Of a DNA stretch of 64,000 nt, positions 32,131 through 44,435 are shown one piece after another. How positions within the stretch are numbered: position 1 is the first letter of the stretch; each line of letters starts with the position of its first letter. The notes under the pieces are model-generated. The model worked only from the letters and a program-made list of their open reading frames with translations. It made no database searches and was not told where the DNA came from. Origin of the DNA: Chionoecetes opilio (lineage: Eukaryota; Arthropoda; Malacostraca; Decapoda; Majidae). Where the stretch lies: NCBI GenBank assembly GCA_016584305.1, contig JACEEZ010025355.1, positions 128,501 through 192,500 of the forward strand, given 5' to 3'. The translations under genes and the position numbers were made by a program.

Positions 32131-33394
32131 CTGTTCTCTTTTTGTGGCGAGTTCGCCCTTGCTATTCTGAGAGCCTCATATATTCAGTTTTTTCCTTATT
32201 AGTATTTATTCAGTTTATTTTAGTTATTCTATATTATTTCTTCTCCCAACAAATAAGGGGAAAAGTATAGAAAACAATAATCAAATTGAATTAGAATTTT
32301 AATTAAAAATAGTTCAACAAAAAGAAAAAAAATGATTAAAGCCCCCAAAAAAAAAAACTTTAGATGCCAAATTTTGCAATTTAAGCTTATTCAAATTTCT
32401 TACATTGGAATAAAAGATTAGGGAAGTTAATATGTCTGATAATTTTTGAAGTTATTTCCCAAACTTCCAAAAAAGTGTTACCTTTGAAAACTCTACAATC
32501 AATTATTTTTTCAGGCCCAACTTTTTCCCCCCTGGATATGCGGGAGTGTGAAAGGCACTTTTGGGGACAGAGTGAATGGCGCAGTGTGGTGAAAAGGGGG
32601 GTGACGCGGGGCTAGTTGTAAACCCCTTAGGCAATGAAGGGGTGGGGTAAACCACTGGGAATGGGGCCGGGTTAGGGAAAACCCCTGGGCAACTGGCCTG
32701 GCGGCCCTGGTGCAGTTTTTGGGGGATACACTAATAAATGGCCAATGAAAAAAAAATCAAAACTTTTATACATTAAAGATAGAAAAAACATTTTTGATTC
32801 AAAACGGTTTTCCTTGTTTTTAAAAAAATAACTTTTTTTTTGTTTTACAAATATATTTGGGGGGTTACATTTTGCTCCCCTTTATATCACCTATAAAACC
32901 TTTTTTCTTGTATTTTACAAGTGAGAAAGAATCATATTTTTGTAAATTGCGTTGAAGGCCACCGGGGACTTGCTGAAATGTGGCAAGCAACTAAATTAAC
33001 AACCCATAATGATATTCAGAAAAAATACCCCCAAATGTTAAGAATATGAATCATTGTTTCCCCCCTTCCCTACATAACATTGTGGCAAAAACCAGGAACT
33101 CCTAGTATTTTTGGAATCAGTCCACTTTTAAACATTTTATGAAAAATTAGGCATCCCAAACGAGTTTTAGCAGCTGCTTGATCCTGTGGGGGTTTTCCCT
33201 GCCTGAAGTTTAAACCCCAAACCCTCATGCAGGTTGCTACAAGTATCTGGGGCTGCAATCTGAGATGATAAACCTCACAGACATTAAAAAGGGTGTTCTG
33301 GCTGAAATTTTTTCTACTGACCTGTAATTGTTAAAATTATCAAGGACCTATGACTGATTCTCTTTCGCGCTTGAAGAAAAAAAATACATCGTAC

Positions 33395-34063
33395 GGGAAA
33401 AACCCGTTATACGAGCTTCGGTATCGAGAAATCAATGATACATGAGCAATTGGGGTTTTTTCAAAAATACAGATCGAAAATTTAAACTACGACATTCAAA
33501 CGGGTGGAAAATTAAAGTTTAAAAAAGCGCACCCTTTCCCTTAAAGCATCTGGGCTGTATGATGATTTGTGGTGGCCCTAGCTTGGGGGGCCCCACCCTG
33601 GCTAATTACCCCTAAAGGTCAAGCCAAACCCCGGCGGGACCTATCGGGTCGGACCCAAATTCCTTCATCACCTCCATTGCTGGGTTCCCCCCTGGCTTCC
33701 TAACCACTTCTGGGAGTTTACCCTACCCCACACTGAGGGAACACAGGGAGAAAAAGGGTTTGGGGTTCCTGTCACGTGTGGTTGTAGGAACTGCCTAAAA
33801 CAGGACTCCCGGGGGTGGGGCAAAGGGGATTTTTTTTGCCCCCGTAGGGCACCCCCAAAAAAGGCATGACCTGAAGGTATTAGCCAGGGTTGGGCCCCAA
33901 CCCTTGGGACCCTACAGTTTTTTTTAGCTTGAAAAACATGTCTTTTATAGGGTCCCGGGAACAAACCTAATTTTACCATTAGTTATTATTTTGCTATAAA
34001 GGATTTCGCTTTTTGAAAATGCCCGGGGGAAACCCAAATCCGTATCTTCGGACTTTCCCTGAA
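33395..34063. mobile_element. Degraded Tigger-like element, reversed
   Basis: Recognisable CCCGTTATACGAGC near 33405 at the left, and GCTTGAAAAACATG plus ATCTTCGGAC toward the right end. This is the Tigger-A family in the orientation opposite to Tigger-D. It lies at nearly the same place relative to the zinc-finger gene as 20713-21517. Confidence 0.65.
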
Positions 34064-34269
34064 TATATGTTACTGAATGAAATTCTCAGGTGCTATGTTT
34101 GCGGAATGCTGCACGAAAGACGATGGGAGTGGATTGAATCTTGGGGAGCAAGGAAGGGTGGGAGAGTTAAAGGACTGCAGGGTGCGGAAGGTACTGGTTT
34201 TGGTATCCTTTTGGGGAAAAATTTTTGCCCCTCTGTAACCTTTGCTTCCACCAAATAAAGGGTTTTTTG

Positions 34270-34650
34270 TCATGTTTGCGTGCATGTGATATTTTTAGGC
34301 CCCCCCTAGAAGGCCCGGTAGGGAAAAAAGGAACATGCAAAGGTTCCCCCCGTATGGACTCTGATATGTTTACAAGTCAGTTTAGTGAACAGCGATAATT
34401 CAAGGGGGACTTTGGGAAAGGCTTCTCCCCTGTAGTTTCACCCCATGGCGTGAAAATTCCCCTTGGGGGTTTTTGTAAGGGACAAAGGACCTGGTTTTCC
34501 TTGGTGGACTTTTTTGGTCCCATCTGAGAGGCTCATCCCACCTATATGGCAAGGGATGGCCCACTTTGCTGCGCCCTTCCCCAGTGCCAACCACAGCTTT
34601 TAAAGGAGACTTTGAGGGAAAGCATCATCATTCTAAGAATGTAAAGTCCC
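34270..34650 (-). pseudogene. Zinc-finger gene of unit C, frame destroyed
   Basis: Fragments of the finger region and of the PSFAS..WDD head can be aligned by eye with the three intact copies, but frameshifts occur every few dozen bases. At least one finger appears missing, though errors make this unreliable. Whether it is a real pseudogene depends on whether the surrounding sequence is accurate. Confidence 0.65.
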
Positions 34651-35579
34651 CATAAATCTTAATTAAGGTTTAAATGAATTTGTTTATTAATCTGTGTTAA
34701 GGGAAAAGAAATAAATGAAAAGATAACAAAAGGGGTTGGTTTTTTGGCTGACAATGTGAAAGCGTTTTTCTTGCGTATTTTTGAATGTAAAATTTTATCT
34801 AATCAGGGATATTAGTCGTGAGAGCTCCCTTTGGGTTTTAGAAATAAGGAGAAAAAGATCAGGTCTAGTTATTACATGAAAAATTCCCGAGATAAAAGCA
34901 GAGGGGAAGAAGTAAGAAAACAATGATAGTTCAAACCCAAAGAAAAACAATGGTACTGAAACCCCAAAAAAGAACTTTAGATGACAAATTTTTAGCAAAA
35001 AATAAAGCTTTTCGTTATCATTACAAAGGAAAATTTAAAGGTAATCCGGAAGTTAAGGCACGGACTCAAAATTCGGGGGAAAAAATTTGTTTGGGTTTTT
35101 CTGTTCTTTATTTTTTCTGGGTTATTTCCCAAACCTGCTAATCAAACAAGGCAAAAAACGCTGGCCCGAAGAGAGTAAATTCGTGTCCCATTCACAATAA
35201 TCAAAACAATTTTGGGTAGAGGCCAACAAAATTTCCCGGGAATTTTTTGCTTTTTTCCCCAAACCCCAACTGTGCTTCAAAAAGGAGAAGGAAAAATCAA
35301 AACATCAAAGGTAAAAACCCCTAAGAAAAAAGGACAAGAGAAAAGGCAACACCTGGCTGACCTGACTACAAGCCCGGTGGCTTTGATGTGGGATCGTCCG
35401 TGGCGACAAGGAGGTGCTTGGCTACCACTGACACCCTACCTTCAAGGGATAATATGTTGTTGCATAGACCACTGTATCTCTGGACTGTTTACGCGCCAGT
35501 GTTTTGAAATCGCCAGGCTGCATAGGGGCCCTACTGGTCCCATCTACATACATCGTCCTTGACTGTACCGAGAATGCAT

Positions 35580-36683
35580 AAGTGTGGTTGGGGTGTGGCT
35601 AAGGTGTGGTGGTGGTGGGGTGAAGGTGTGGTGGTGGGGGTGGGGTGTGGTGGTGGGGGTGGGGTGTAGTGGTGGTGGTGGGGTGGTGGTGGGGGTGCGA
35701 GATACTGGGAGATGAGAGGAAATTATGTGGAATGGTTGTGGGTGGGGGTGGGTGGTTATAGTATGGTAGTGGGGTAGAGGATGGGGGTTATAGTGTGGTG
35801 GGGGGGAATTTGGGGTGTTGTTATAGTGTGGTAGGGGAGATATTGGGGTGTGGTTATAGTGTGTTGGGGGGAAAGGAGGGGGATAGAATATTGAGGAAGG
35901 ATAAGAGGTAGGTGTGGTTATGGTTGTGATAGTGGTGGGAAATATTGGGGCGTGGTTATAGTGTGGTAGGGTGTAGAAGAAGGGGATGGAATATTGTGGA
36001 AGGATAGAGAGAGGTGTGGTTATGGTTGTGGTTGTGGTAGTGGTGGGGGGATAGAAGGCTGGTGTTAGAAGTGGTGTGGAAGTGGGAGTTGTAATGGGTT
36101 GTGGTGGAGTGTGGTTGTGCATGTGGTAGGGAGTGATAGTTAAGGTGGCAGGTGTTGTGAGTGGGTTGTGAGGTGTTTAAAGTGGGTTGTGAGTTGTTAT
36201 GAGGTGTTAGAGAGTTATAAGATATTAATAATTATGAGGTGTTGTGAGTGGGTTATGAGGTGTTGTTAGAGTTATAAGATATTAATAATCATGAGGTGTT
36301 GTTAGTGGGTTGTGAGGGTGTTGTGAGTGGGTTATGAGGTGTTGTTAGAGTTATAAGATATTATTAATAATTATGAGGTGTTGTTAGTGGGTTGTGAGTG
36401 GTTATGAGGGGTTATGAGTGGGTTATAGATTTGATGAGTGGTTATGATGTGTTGTGAGTGGGTTATGATGTGTTGTGAATGGGCTATGAGTAGTTATGAT
36501 TTGTTGTGAGTGAGTTATGAGTAGTTATGATTTGTTGTGAGTGGGTTATGAGGTGTTGTGAGTGGGTTAAGAGGTGTTATGAGTTATAAATGAGTAGGTT
36601 ATTAGGTGTTGTAACTTGTGAGTGGGTTGTGAGGTGAGTGAAATCCGAGACGCATCATTAACTTTACCTCATATGGTTTTAAT

Positions 36684-36715
<32 letters not shown>
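35580..36715. repeat. G/T-rich satellite with (CA)n end, copy B
   Basis: Same satellite as 23281-24400 with small indels (for example, GAGATATT reduced to GAATTT near 35808, and a 10-bp loss near 36408) and a longer (CA)n. Confidence 0.85.
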
Positions 36716-38033
36716 GTGGCAAAAATGTGTGAAAAAATTGTGAAGGACAGATGGTTGAAATATTTGGAAGAGACAAACACACTTGCAGGTGGCCAGTTTG
36801 GATTTAGAGGAGGAATGTCATGTACAACAAATCTATTGAGCTTTTACTCGAGAGTGATCGATGTGACACAGGAAAGAGAAGGGTGGGTCAATTGCATTTA
36901 CTTGGACCTAAAGAAGGCATTTGACAAGGTACCTCATAAGAGACTGCTCTGGAAGCTAGAACATGTAGGAGGATTGAAGGGTGGTTTGCTGAAGTGGATG
37001 GAAGACTTTTTGAGCAACAGAGAGATGAGAACAGTAATAAAAGATCAAAAGTCAGAATGGTGCAGTGTGATAAGTGGAGTTCCTCAGGGATCAGTATTGG
37101 CCCCAGTGATGTTCTTGGTCTATGTAAATGATATGGCAGAAGGAGTAAACAGTTATATGAGTTTATTCGCTGATGATGCTAAATTACTAAGAAAAGTAGA
37201 AAGTAAAGAGGACTGTGAGGATTTACAAAAGGATCTAGATAAGATTTTCAGATGGAGTCAAATATGGGAAATGGAGTTTAATGCCAAAAGTGTAAAGTGA
37301 TGGAAATGGGCAGTAGCAAAAAGAGACAGAGAGGAAAGTATTCGATGGGAAACGAATGGATAATCAAAACAAAGGTCGAAAAAATCTGGAGTATGGATTA
37401 AGGACAATTTGTCACCAGAGAAGCATATAAACAAGATCACAGGAGATACATACCAGTTGCTGAGGAATATAAGAATGGCATTCAAATATCTGGATGAAGA
37501 GATGATCAAGAAATTGATAACCTCTCTGATTCGACCAAGGTTGGAATATGCGGCAGTGATTTGGTCACCACATAAAAAGAAGGATATAAGGAAGATTGAG
37601 AGAATACAAAGAGCAGCCACAAAAATGGCTCCAAGCCTGAGAGATTTAACATATGAAAAAAGACTTTCAAGACTAAAACTCCCAACACTTGAGAAAAGAA
37701 GAGAAAGGGGAGATTTTATAGCAGTGTATAGAGCATCAATGGGTCTGGAAAAAATTGATAGAAATGATCTGTTTGTGTGGGACGACAGAAGTACAAGAGG
37801 TCATGAGAAGAAATTGAAAAGGACAACATGCAAGAGGGATATAAAAAAATACAGCTTCCCTTATAGAAGCATAGAAGCCTGGAACAACCTTGATGCAAAA
37901 GTGATTAATGCAAGAAGTATTCAGGACTTCAAAGGCAAACGGGATAATAGTAGATTTGGAGACGGGACAGTACGAGCATAGCTCTTTTCCTGTATGTTAC
38001 AACTAGGTAAATACAACTAGGTAAATACACACA
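36716..38033 (+). pseudogene. 5'-truncated LINE: reverse transcriptase to 3' tail, copy B
   Basis: Same structure as 24404-25735. The RT segment 36716-37300 keeps the LDLKKAFDKV and FADDAKL catalytic motifs. A frameshift near 37290 separates it from 37409-37981, which here runs intact through EAWNNLDAKVINARSIQDF to the natural stop. The 3' UTR ends with the double AACTAGGTAAATAC. Confidence 0.88.
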
Positions 38034-38231
38034 CAGCTGTCAGCTGTGTGTACAGATGTGCTCAAGAAGGCTCCTAATACAACTGGCTATTGTGACTGGA
38101 TGCTGTGACCAAACAAGGACGCAGAGGACCCAAAAAGACCTTGAGTACTTACAGGTGAGAGCTGTGCAGTTAAATAGTCTCGTCTCCAAATGATTAGCCT
38201 AAAAAGTAAAACAAATTGGAAGTAAACAAAG

Positions 38232-38799
38232 ATGGAAGATCCCGCCACAACACCTTTTGACGGTTTTGATACCAAAGAAAAAGACATATTAGGGCTGAAA
38301 ACGAACCAGAGAAGTCATAATGCTAGAAAATATAGTACACGAAATGATGTATAAACTAGAGAAGATGGAAAAGAAAGTGTTCGTACTGGAAAAAGATAAT
38401 ACTATTTTGAAAAATAGAGTGGATGAATTAAATGGTATACAAGATGACGAAAAGGTAGTGAAAATGCATGCAGAAATTAATGCAGTACATAAGAAATGGA
38501 AAATGACACAAGAGGAAATGAAAGATGAAAGAAAGACATGGAAGATAGAACAAGAAAAAGACCAAGAAAGCTTACGCCAGATAATAGAAGATCAAGAAAG
38601 TGAAAAGAAAAATCTGACCAAAGAAGTAGTCAAAGTAATCAAACAAAAGGAAAACTTAGTTAGAGATACGGTGGACAAAAAGAAATGTGTCATCATTTTT
38701 GGTCTCAAAGAAAAAGTGCTGCCCAAGAAAAACATAAGAGAAGAGGAAGAAAAGAAAGTGTCAAAAGAAATATTTATAGTAGTAGAAGAAAATAAGTAG
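38232..38799 (+). pseudogene. LINE ORF1, coiled-coil, copy B
   Basis: As in copy A: MEDPATTPFDGF start, frame change near 38310, then a Lys/Glu-rich coiled coil ending ...IFIVVEENK at 38799. A second LINE thus starts about 200 bp after the first one ends, in the same direction. Confidence 0.6.
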
Positions 38800-38904
38800 A
38801 TAGAAGAAGAAATAGAAGAGATACACAGGTTAGGCAAATATGAGGGGGGAGGGGCCCGCCCCTTAAAAGTTAAGTTTACGTCTTAAAATACAGCACAAGA
38901 TATA

Positions 38905-39669
38905 TTGTCTAAGGCATGGAAACTGGCAAAGACAGAAGAATATAAGAAAATATGGATAAGAAAAGATATGAATGAGGAAGAAAGAGCCAGTCTGAATGTA
39001 CTGTTTAAAGAAGCCAAAGAAAAAAACGAATTGAGAACGGAAGAGGAAAAACAGAAATTCTATTGGAGAGTTTTAGACCAAAAACTGAAGAAGTGGTATC
39101 TAAAAGAGAGAGTAAGAGAAGACAGTTCAAAGGAAAATGAAAAACGATGGCGGGTATCGTACACAAATATAAATGGGCTAGTGTCAACATTAACAGAAGT
39201 AAACGACTACCTGAGAGCCAAGAAACCAGACATATTGGGTTTAGTAGAAACGAAGCTGAGTGATTCTGAGGATGTGCCAGTTGGGGAGGGTCAATATAAT
39301 GTATGGAGGCGAAACAGAAATCAGAAAAAGGGAGGTGGTGTAATGGTGTTAACAAGGAAGGATGTGGTAGTAGGGAATGTGGAAAAAGGAGAAGGAATGG
39401 CAGAGGTGTTGAAGGTAGAGTTGGTGATGAAAAAAGGAAGAATAAGAGACTTAGTACTCGTATACGTTCCACCTAAGACAAATTCCTGGGGGAGAGAAGA
39501 GTATGGAGACATGATAAGAGACACAAGCAAATGTTTAAGGAATACGATGGAAACTTGTGAGAACATAATTTTGATGGGAGATTTTAACTGCAAAGAAGTT
39601 TGCTGGGAAGAATGGTATACAGAAGGAGGAGAAGACTCATGGAGAATTGTTGGATTTGGTAATGAATAA
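38905..39669 (+). pseudogene. LINE ORF2 endonuclease domain
   Basis: After ~80 charged residues (tail of ORF1 or linker), an AP-endonuclease (EEP) domain reads YTNINGLVSTLTEVNDYL, PDILGLVETKLSD (catalytic Glu), GGGVMVLTRKDVVV, LVLVYVPP and ILMGDFNCKEVCWEEW (catalytic GDFN). It cuts target DNA to prime reverse transcription. The domain is truncated at 39669 by a stop before the expected SDH motif. The following frame (39744-39944) contains GESDHVLIEFEV, the probable SDH-containing end, so a frameshift split it. Confidence 0.82.
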
Positions 39670-40275
39670 CATCATGACTCAGTGGATTAAAAAGAACACA
39701 AGATTCAGAGGCAGCAAAGAACCATCAAGACTTAGATCTACTATTGACGAAAGAACTGTTAGTAATTAGTAAAGTAAATTATCAGTGCCCACTTGGAGAG
39801 AGTGACCATGTACTTATTGAATTTGAAGTAAATGATAGCAAAAAAGAGGGGAGAAGAGAAGAACACAAGATAGGAAGATACAATTATGGAAAAGCAGACT
39901 TTGACGGATTAAGAACATTTTTCGGAGAGACAAGACTGGAGTAATTTCCATGCAACAAGGAGTACCCAGAAAAAATGGGATGAGTTCATCCGAATTTACA
40001 CAGAAGGAATAAATAGTTATGTTCCAAGGATAGTTATCAGAGAAAAGAAAAAGAATGAATGGTTTAACAGAAAATGTGAATTAGCAAGACTAGAAAGAGA
40101 AAACACATGGAATAGTTGGAGGAAAAAAGGAGGTATCAACCTTTGGGAGAAGTACAAAACAACTAGAAATTAATATGTAAGAATCCGAAGAGAAGAAGAA
40201 AGTAACTATGAGAGGAATATAATAGAAAAATGTAAGAACGAACCAAAACTTTTCTATAGATATATAAATGGAAAA

Positions 40276-40808
40276 ATGAAAAACAAGGAAGGAATAGATA
40301 AGCTGAAGGTAGAAGGCATAGTGTATGAAGATGCATTACAACAGGCTGAGGTGATGAATAAGTGCTTACAGACTGTATTTACAAGAGAAAGTGAATTTAA
40401 AACGAAAAATATAATAGCAAAAGAAAATATAATGGAAGACATAAAAGTAGACGTAATAGAAGTAAAAAGGCTAATGGAGAGTCAAGATGTGAGAAAAGCC
40501 CCGGGTCCAGATGGAGTGTCGAATTGGATAATGAAAGAGTGCAGTAACCAACTAGCAGGAAAGTTACATAGTGTAATTGAGAGTTCACTCAAGGAGAGCA
40601 GAGTCCCGCTTGATTGGAAAAATGCAAATATTGTGCCAATTCACAAAGAAGGAGACAAAGAAAAACCATTAAATTACAGGCCAGTATCATTAACAAGTGT
40701 AGTGGCAAAAATGTGTGAAAAAATTGTGAAGGACAGATGGTTGAAATATTTGGAAGTGACAAACACACTCGCAGGTGGCCAGTTTGGATTTAGAGGAGGA
40801 ATGTCATG
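40276..40808 (+). pseudogene. LINE RT N-terminal region, interrupted
   Basis: Encodes the thumb-proximal part of RT: KAPGPDGVSNWIMKE, NIVPIHKEGDKEKPLNYRPV, then FGFRGGMSC at the break. Its last ~100 bp repeat the first part of the upstream 36716 fragment. The coding sequence resumes, after 3.5 kb of nested elements, at 44311-44435. Confidence 0.85.
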
Positions 40809-40812
40809 TTAA

Positions 40813-42125
40813 AGTAATCGTCCAGACCATTTCATCATTCCTGATTTAATGCAATCAAATCATAGTCATTAATGAGTATATCAACAATACGTCGTCACTT
40901 TTTGTATCCAGTCAGCCGTTTTTAAATAATCCGCAATCAAAATCTGCAAATTCCCCGAGTTTTCAAAACGCTCTCAAGGTTTGCAGACGCTCAGGCTCAG
41001 GCTCAGTGACGTAGCATCAGGGAGGCTCATCTTCCCGCGCTTGATCAGAGGCACGTAAACACAGAGATAAATATAGTACTTGAAGATATTTGGGTGTTTC
41101 TGATAGATTTTTTTTGCAATATGCCACATTGCATGCATGGGTGCAGCAAGACAGCTGTGCCTTTCGAGAAAAGTTTGCACACGGAAAGGAGTGGCGTGTG
41201 TAGGGTGATGATACACGCCTATAGTGTGTTGGGGCGAGCAGTTGTGTTGAGAAACGGTGTGTAGTGAGGGTACACATCGGGTGAAAGACTGGGTGAGAGT
41301 GTGCAGCGCGACTAGTCGCCTACCCAGTGTGTGGGGTTGGGACGACGAGTGTGAGGTGAGCCTGTGTACACGGGTGTGCTGGACAAGGGCGGCGCCCCCC
41401 CCCCCCCCGTAAGACAGTGACTCAGTCCAACACCATACCAGACCAGGTGGCCCTGTTAGACAGGGACGCCAGGACTGGCAGCAGCGGTGGACCACCACGA
41501 CTGTGAGGCTTTGCCTCTTAACAAGACCAAGTAAACCAAGTAAACCAGTTGTGGAGTGGGCGTGCCCTGTGGTGAGAGACCCTGTGGTGGTGTGGCTGCC
41601 ACACTTTCTGCCTTCCCACCTGCATATTTTCCAACTCTATGCTGTAGTTAATGCTAGTATGTGGTTTCCAAGTAATGACGTTTGACTGTAGCTCCAAAAC
41701 TAACCATAGGATTTTCTCGAAAGTACCTTCATTGTGATTCCCACACACACATGGTTTAACCTTATTTACCAATCCATGTTTTGGAGAAGTGCCAGGTCCT
41801 CCTGCTGAACCTCAGGCTCTGCTAACACCTGTTAATCCACCTCGTACTCGGGCTCAAACATATAGGATCCCATGACAATCTGAGGTTCGTTTTCCTCATA
41901 GTATACGCGACCAGCGTCATTTCTTTCGGTGTCAGATTGAGCATCGTACTCTAAATCTGTCACAGTGACAGATTCACTGTCTGACACCGAAGTACAATCG
42001 CTCATCATAACATTTGCCGACAGGTGTCAGACAGAGTGTCTGCGGGCGTCCCTGTTCTGACGTCATCAATAACAGTCGTAGCCCTGTTGGAGGGAAGAAT
42101 TTTTTTTCGCGCGTTTTTTCGCGTT
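40813..42125. mobile_element. piggyBac-like element, left part
   Basis: Starts with TTAA (40809-40812) then AGTAATCGTCCAGACC, and follows 10212-12130 closely without Tigger-E (empty TA at 41658-41659). It has an extra ~120 bp at about 41427-41547. The right TIR is missing; a minus-strand LINE joins at about 42125. Confidence 0.8.
41832..42008 (-). CDS. 58-residue acidic ORF of the piggyBac-like element
   Basis: Starts MMSDCTSVSDSESVTVTDLE and ends GSYMFEPEYEVD, rich in Asp, Glu and Ser. The copy in 10212-12267 is frameshifted. The FEPEY-type end of an acidic head recalls N-termini of several transposon-linked proteins, but nothing recognisable continues after the stop. Possibly the first exon of a lost transposase or cargo gene. 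Function unknown. Confidence 0.4.
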   Translation of the reverse strand: MMSDCTSVSDSESVTVTDLEYDAQSDTERNDAGRVYYEENEPQIVMGSYMFEPEYEVD

Positions 42126-43727
42126 ATTTTCACCGTCAAATAATTTCAAGATGTTCATATTCTTAAATAAAGGGTGAGTATGATCAAAGTAGCCCGAATT
42201 TGTAATGATCCTAATTATTTTCTTTTGTAGCCGGAACAGGGGAAGTAAATGAGTGGGATATGTGTTGCACCAGACTGGAGTACAATATTGAAAGTGTGGC
42301 AATACATGGGCATTATAGAGAATTTTAAGTATATTATTAGGCATAAGGTCTCTAATTTGATATAATAGAGATACGATTCTAGACAATTTAGGACATAATT
42401 CATTAATGTGTGGTTTAAAGGATATGTTATCATCAAAAGTTACACCTAGTAGTTTGTGTTGGTTAGTTCTGTTGATGACATTGTTGTTGTATATCAGAGT
42501 AGGAAGAATTTTAGTCGCCTTGTTGGTAAAGAGCATATAATAAGTTTTGTTTAAATTGACGGTTAGTCTATTACTCAAACACCATTTATAAAAATGTTCT
42601 AGGTCTTGGTTGGCTGTTTCTATCAAGGATGTAGGGTCTGCACCAGTAATGAATAACGTACAGTCATCAGCAAAAAGTATTGTTTTTAAATTTGTAAATA
42701 CATTTGGGAGATCATTTATATAGATAAGGAATAAAATGGGACCGAGGACACTACCCTGAGGGACTCCGTACTGAATATGTTGAGGTATAGATAGACAATT
42801 ATGAAATTTTGTACTTTGGGTTCTACCGGTGAGGTAGTCTCTAAACCAGTCATGTATGATGCCACGTATACCATAATGTTTCAATTTTTGTAGTAAAATA
42901 TCATGTTTCACTGTATCAAAAGCTTTAGTAAAGTCTATATAAATAGTGAGCATTGTATGTTGAGCATCCAAGGCAGAGTAGATGTTATCGGTGAAGGCGG
43001 TCAGAGCACTAAAGGTACTTAAGCCTTGTCGAAAACCAAATTGTTCTTTGTTGATAATAGATTTTTTGTTTAAGAAATTTAATAGAATTTTTTTCATTAA
43101 TTTCTCGAATATTTTTGAGTAGGTGCTTAGCAGTGATATTGGTCTGTAATTGGCAATGTTGTCTTTTGGACCTTTTTTATAAATAGGGATTACGGTTGCA
43201 TGTTTTAAACATTGAGGAAAAATTCCTTTTTCGATGGACTGGTTGAACAAGATTGATAATGGAACAGCTATTTGTTCTTTATTAGCTTTTAGAAGAGAGA
43301 CGGAAATTTCATGGGTATTACACTTTTTGTTTTTTAATGAGTTTATTACAGCTGCAACGTCTTGTGGTAGTACTGGAGGAACAATCATTGATGTTGGATA
43401 ATTACCTCTCAGAAAGTCAAGTGGGTTAATATCGGAAGGTGGGATGTTGTTATCTAAATTGGAAGCAATATCTGTATAATACTTATTGAAGGCCTCTGCA
43501 ATATCGGATGGGCATCTCATTACTTTATTATTCATTGTTATGTAACTGAGATAAGTTTTTTTATAGTTATTTTTCAGCTGATTTATGGTTTTCCATATTT
43601 TGCGTGTATCATTTTTAAAGTTTGTAAATATCGACATATAGTATGAAATTTTATGATTTTTTATAATCCTATTTAGGATTATTATTATTATTTGGTTCCA
43701 GGACCCCATCAAAGACATGTTTTTCAA
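42066..43727 (-). pseudogene. LINE reverse transcriptase, chimeric at both ends
   Basis: A 553-codon frame. Residues ~13-530 are a non-LTR RT of a different lineage from the 24-kb and 36-kb copies: AEAFNKYYTDIA, NYRPISLLSTYSKIFEK, EQFGFRQGLST, IYIDFTKAFDTVKH (catalytic Asp), YGVPQGSVLGPILFLIYIND, ILFADDCTL (Asp pair) and LPHFQYCTPVWCN. The endonuclease is absent (5' truncated). The first ~12 residues derive from Tigger sequence and the last ~23 from piggyBac-like sequence, so the frame is open only by chance fusion. L2/Rex1/Jockey-type affinity is a guess. Confidence 0.85.
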
Positions 43728-44304
43728 GCTAAAATAAACTGTAGCAGTCCCAATGTTGGGGCCTCACACCTGGCTAATTACCCCTAAAGGTCAGGCAGCG
43801 CTTGGGGTGACCTGACTGGGGTCAACCAAAATCCCCCTTTTGTCCAGCCCGGGAGTCCTGTATTCAGGCAGTTACCTACCTACCACTACAGTGAGAGGAA
43901 CACCACTCCTCCTCTCCCTGTGTTCCTCTCAGTGTGGTGGTAGGTAGGTAACTGCCAGAAGCTTGTCTAGGAAGCCAGGGCGGGAACCCAGCAACGGAGG
44001 TGCGGGAGGAATTTGGGTCACGAGCGAGTCAGGTCCACGCCAGGTGTTGGCTTGACCTTTAGGGGTAATTAGCCAGGTGTGCGGCCTCAAGCTTGGGGCC
44101 ACCACAACATCATCATACAACCCAGGACAGCCCAGATGCATACGTGGTAGGGCGTGCATTTTGAACTTGGTAATTTTACTCACCCCAGTTAGAATATTGT
44201 AGCATTGGATTTTCGATCTCGTATTTTGAAAATAGACCCTAATTTACTCAGCTCGTATCATTGATTTCTCGTATACCGAATGCTCGTATAACGGGACTTC
44301 CCTG
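43693..44304. mobile_element. Tigger-like element, left end lost
   Basis: Picks up the family at GGTTCCAGGACCCCATC and runs to the right end ACGGGACTTCCCTG, then TA (44305-44306). Homology to the interrupted LINE RT resumes just after this TA, so this Tigger probably inserted into the LINE first. Later the LINE and piggyBac-like sequence replaced its left end. Confidence 0.8.
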
Positions 44305-44310
44305 TAGTAC

Positions 44311-44435
44311 TACAATGAATTTATTAAGCTTTTACTCGAGAGTGATCGATGTGACACAGGAAAGAGAGGGGTGGGTCGATTGCATATACTTGGACCTAAA
44401 GAAGGCATTTCACAAGGTACCTCACAAGATGTGGA
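44311..44435 (+). pseudogene. LINE RT continuation
   Basis: Encodes MNLLSFYSRVIDVTQEREGW then YLDLKKAFHKVPH. Continues the frame broken at 40808, with the catalytic-region DK changed to HK, and stops matching after ~44435. Confidence 0.8.

Larger units (their letters stand above)
32272..35335 (-). other. Zinc-finger unit C, degraded or low-quality sequence
   Basis: Collinear with unit A (minus its insertions) but full of single-base deletions and runs such as GGGGG, TTTTTT and AAAAAAA where A, B and D agree on mixed bases. The degradation starts near 32272 and stops sharply near 35335, where near-perfect identity to copy A resumes. Such a bounded, homopolymer-biased pattern suggests unpolished consensus rather than natural decay. 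Confidence 0.7.
35331..40808. repeat. Duplicated block, copy B
   Basis: Near-identical partner of 23031-29469. It keeps the LINE endonuclease and the empty Harbinger site, so it is the less altered copy. It ends inside the RT GGMSC motif at 40808, where a TTAA-type element begins; LINE homology resumes at 44311. Confidence 0.9.

Noticed and set aside
34013..34258. 81-codon plus-strand frame in unit C
   Set aside because: Antisense to the zinc-finger 3' region and dependent on probable sequence errors.
35544..36122. 192-codon Thr/Pro/His-rich minus-strand frame (and 23512-23814)
   Set aside because: Translation of the G/T-rich satellite; low complexity and indel-variable between the two copies.
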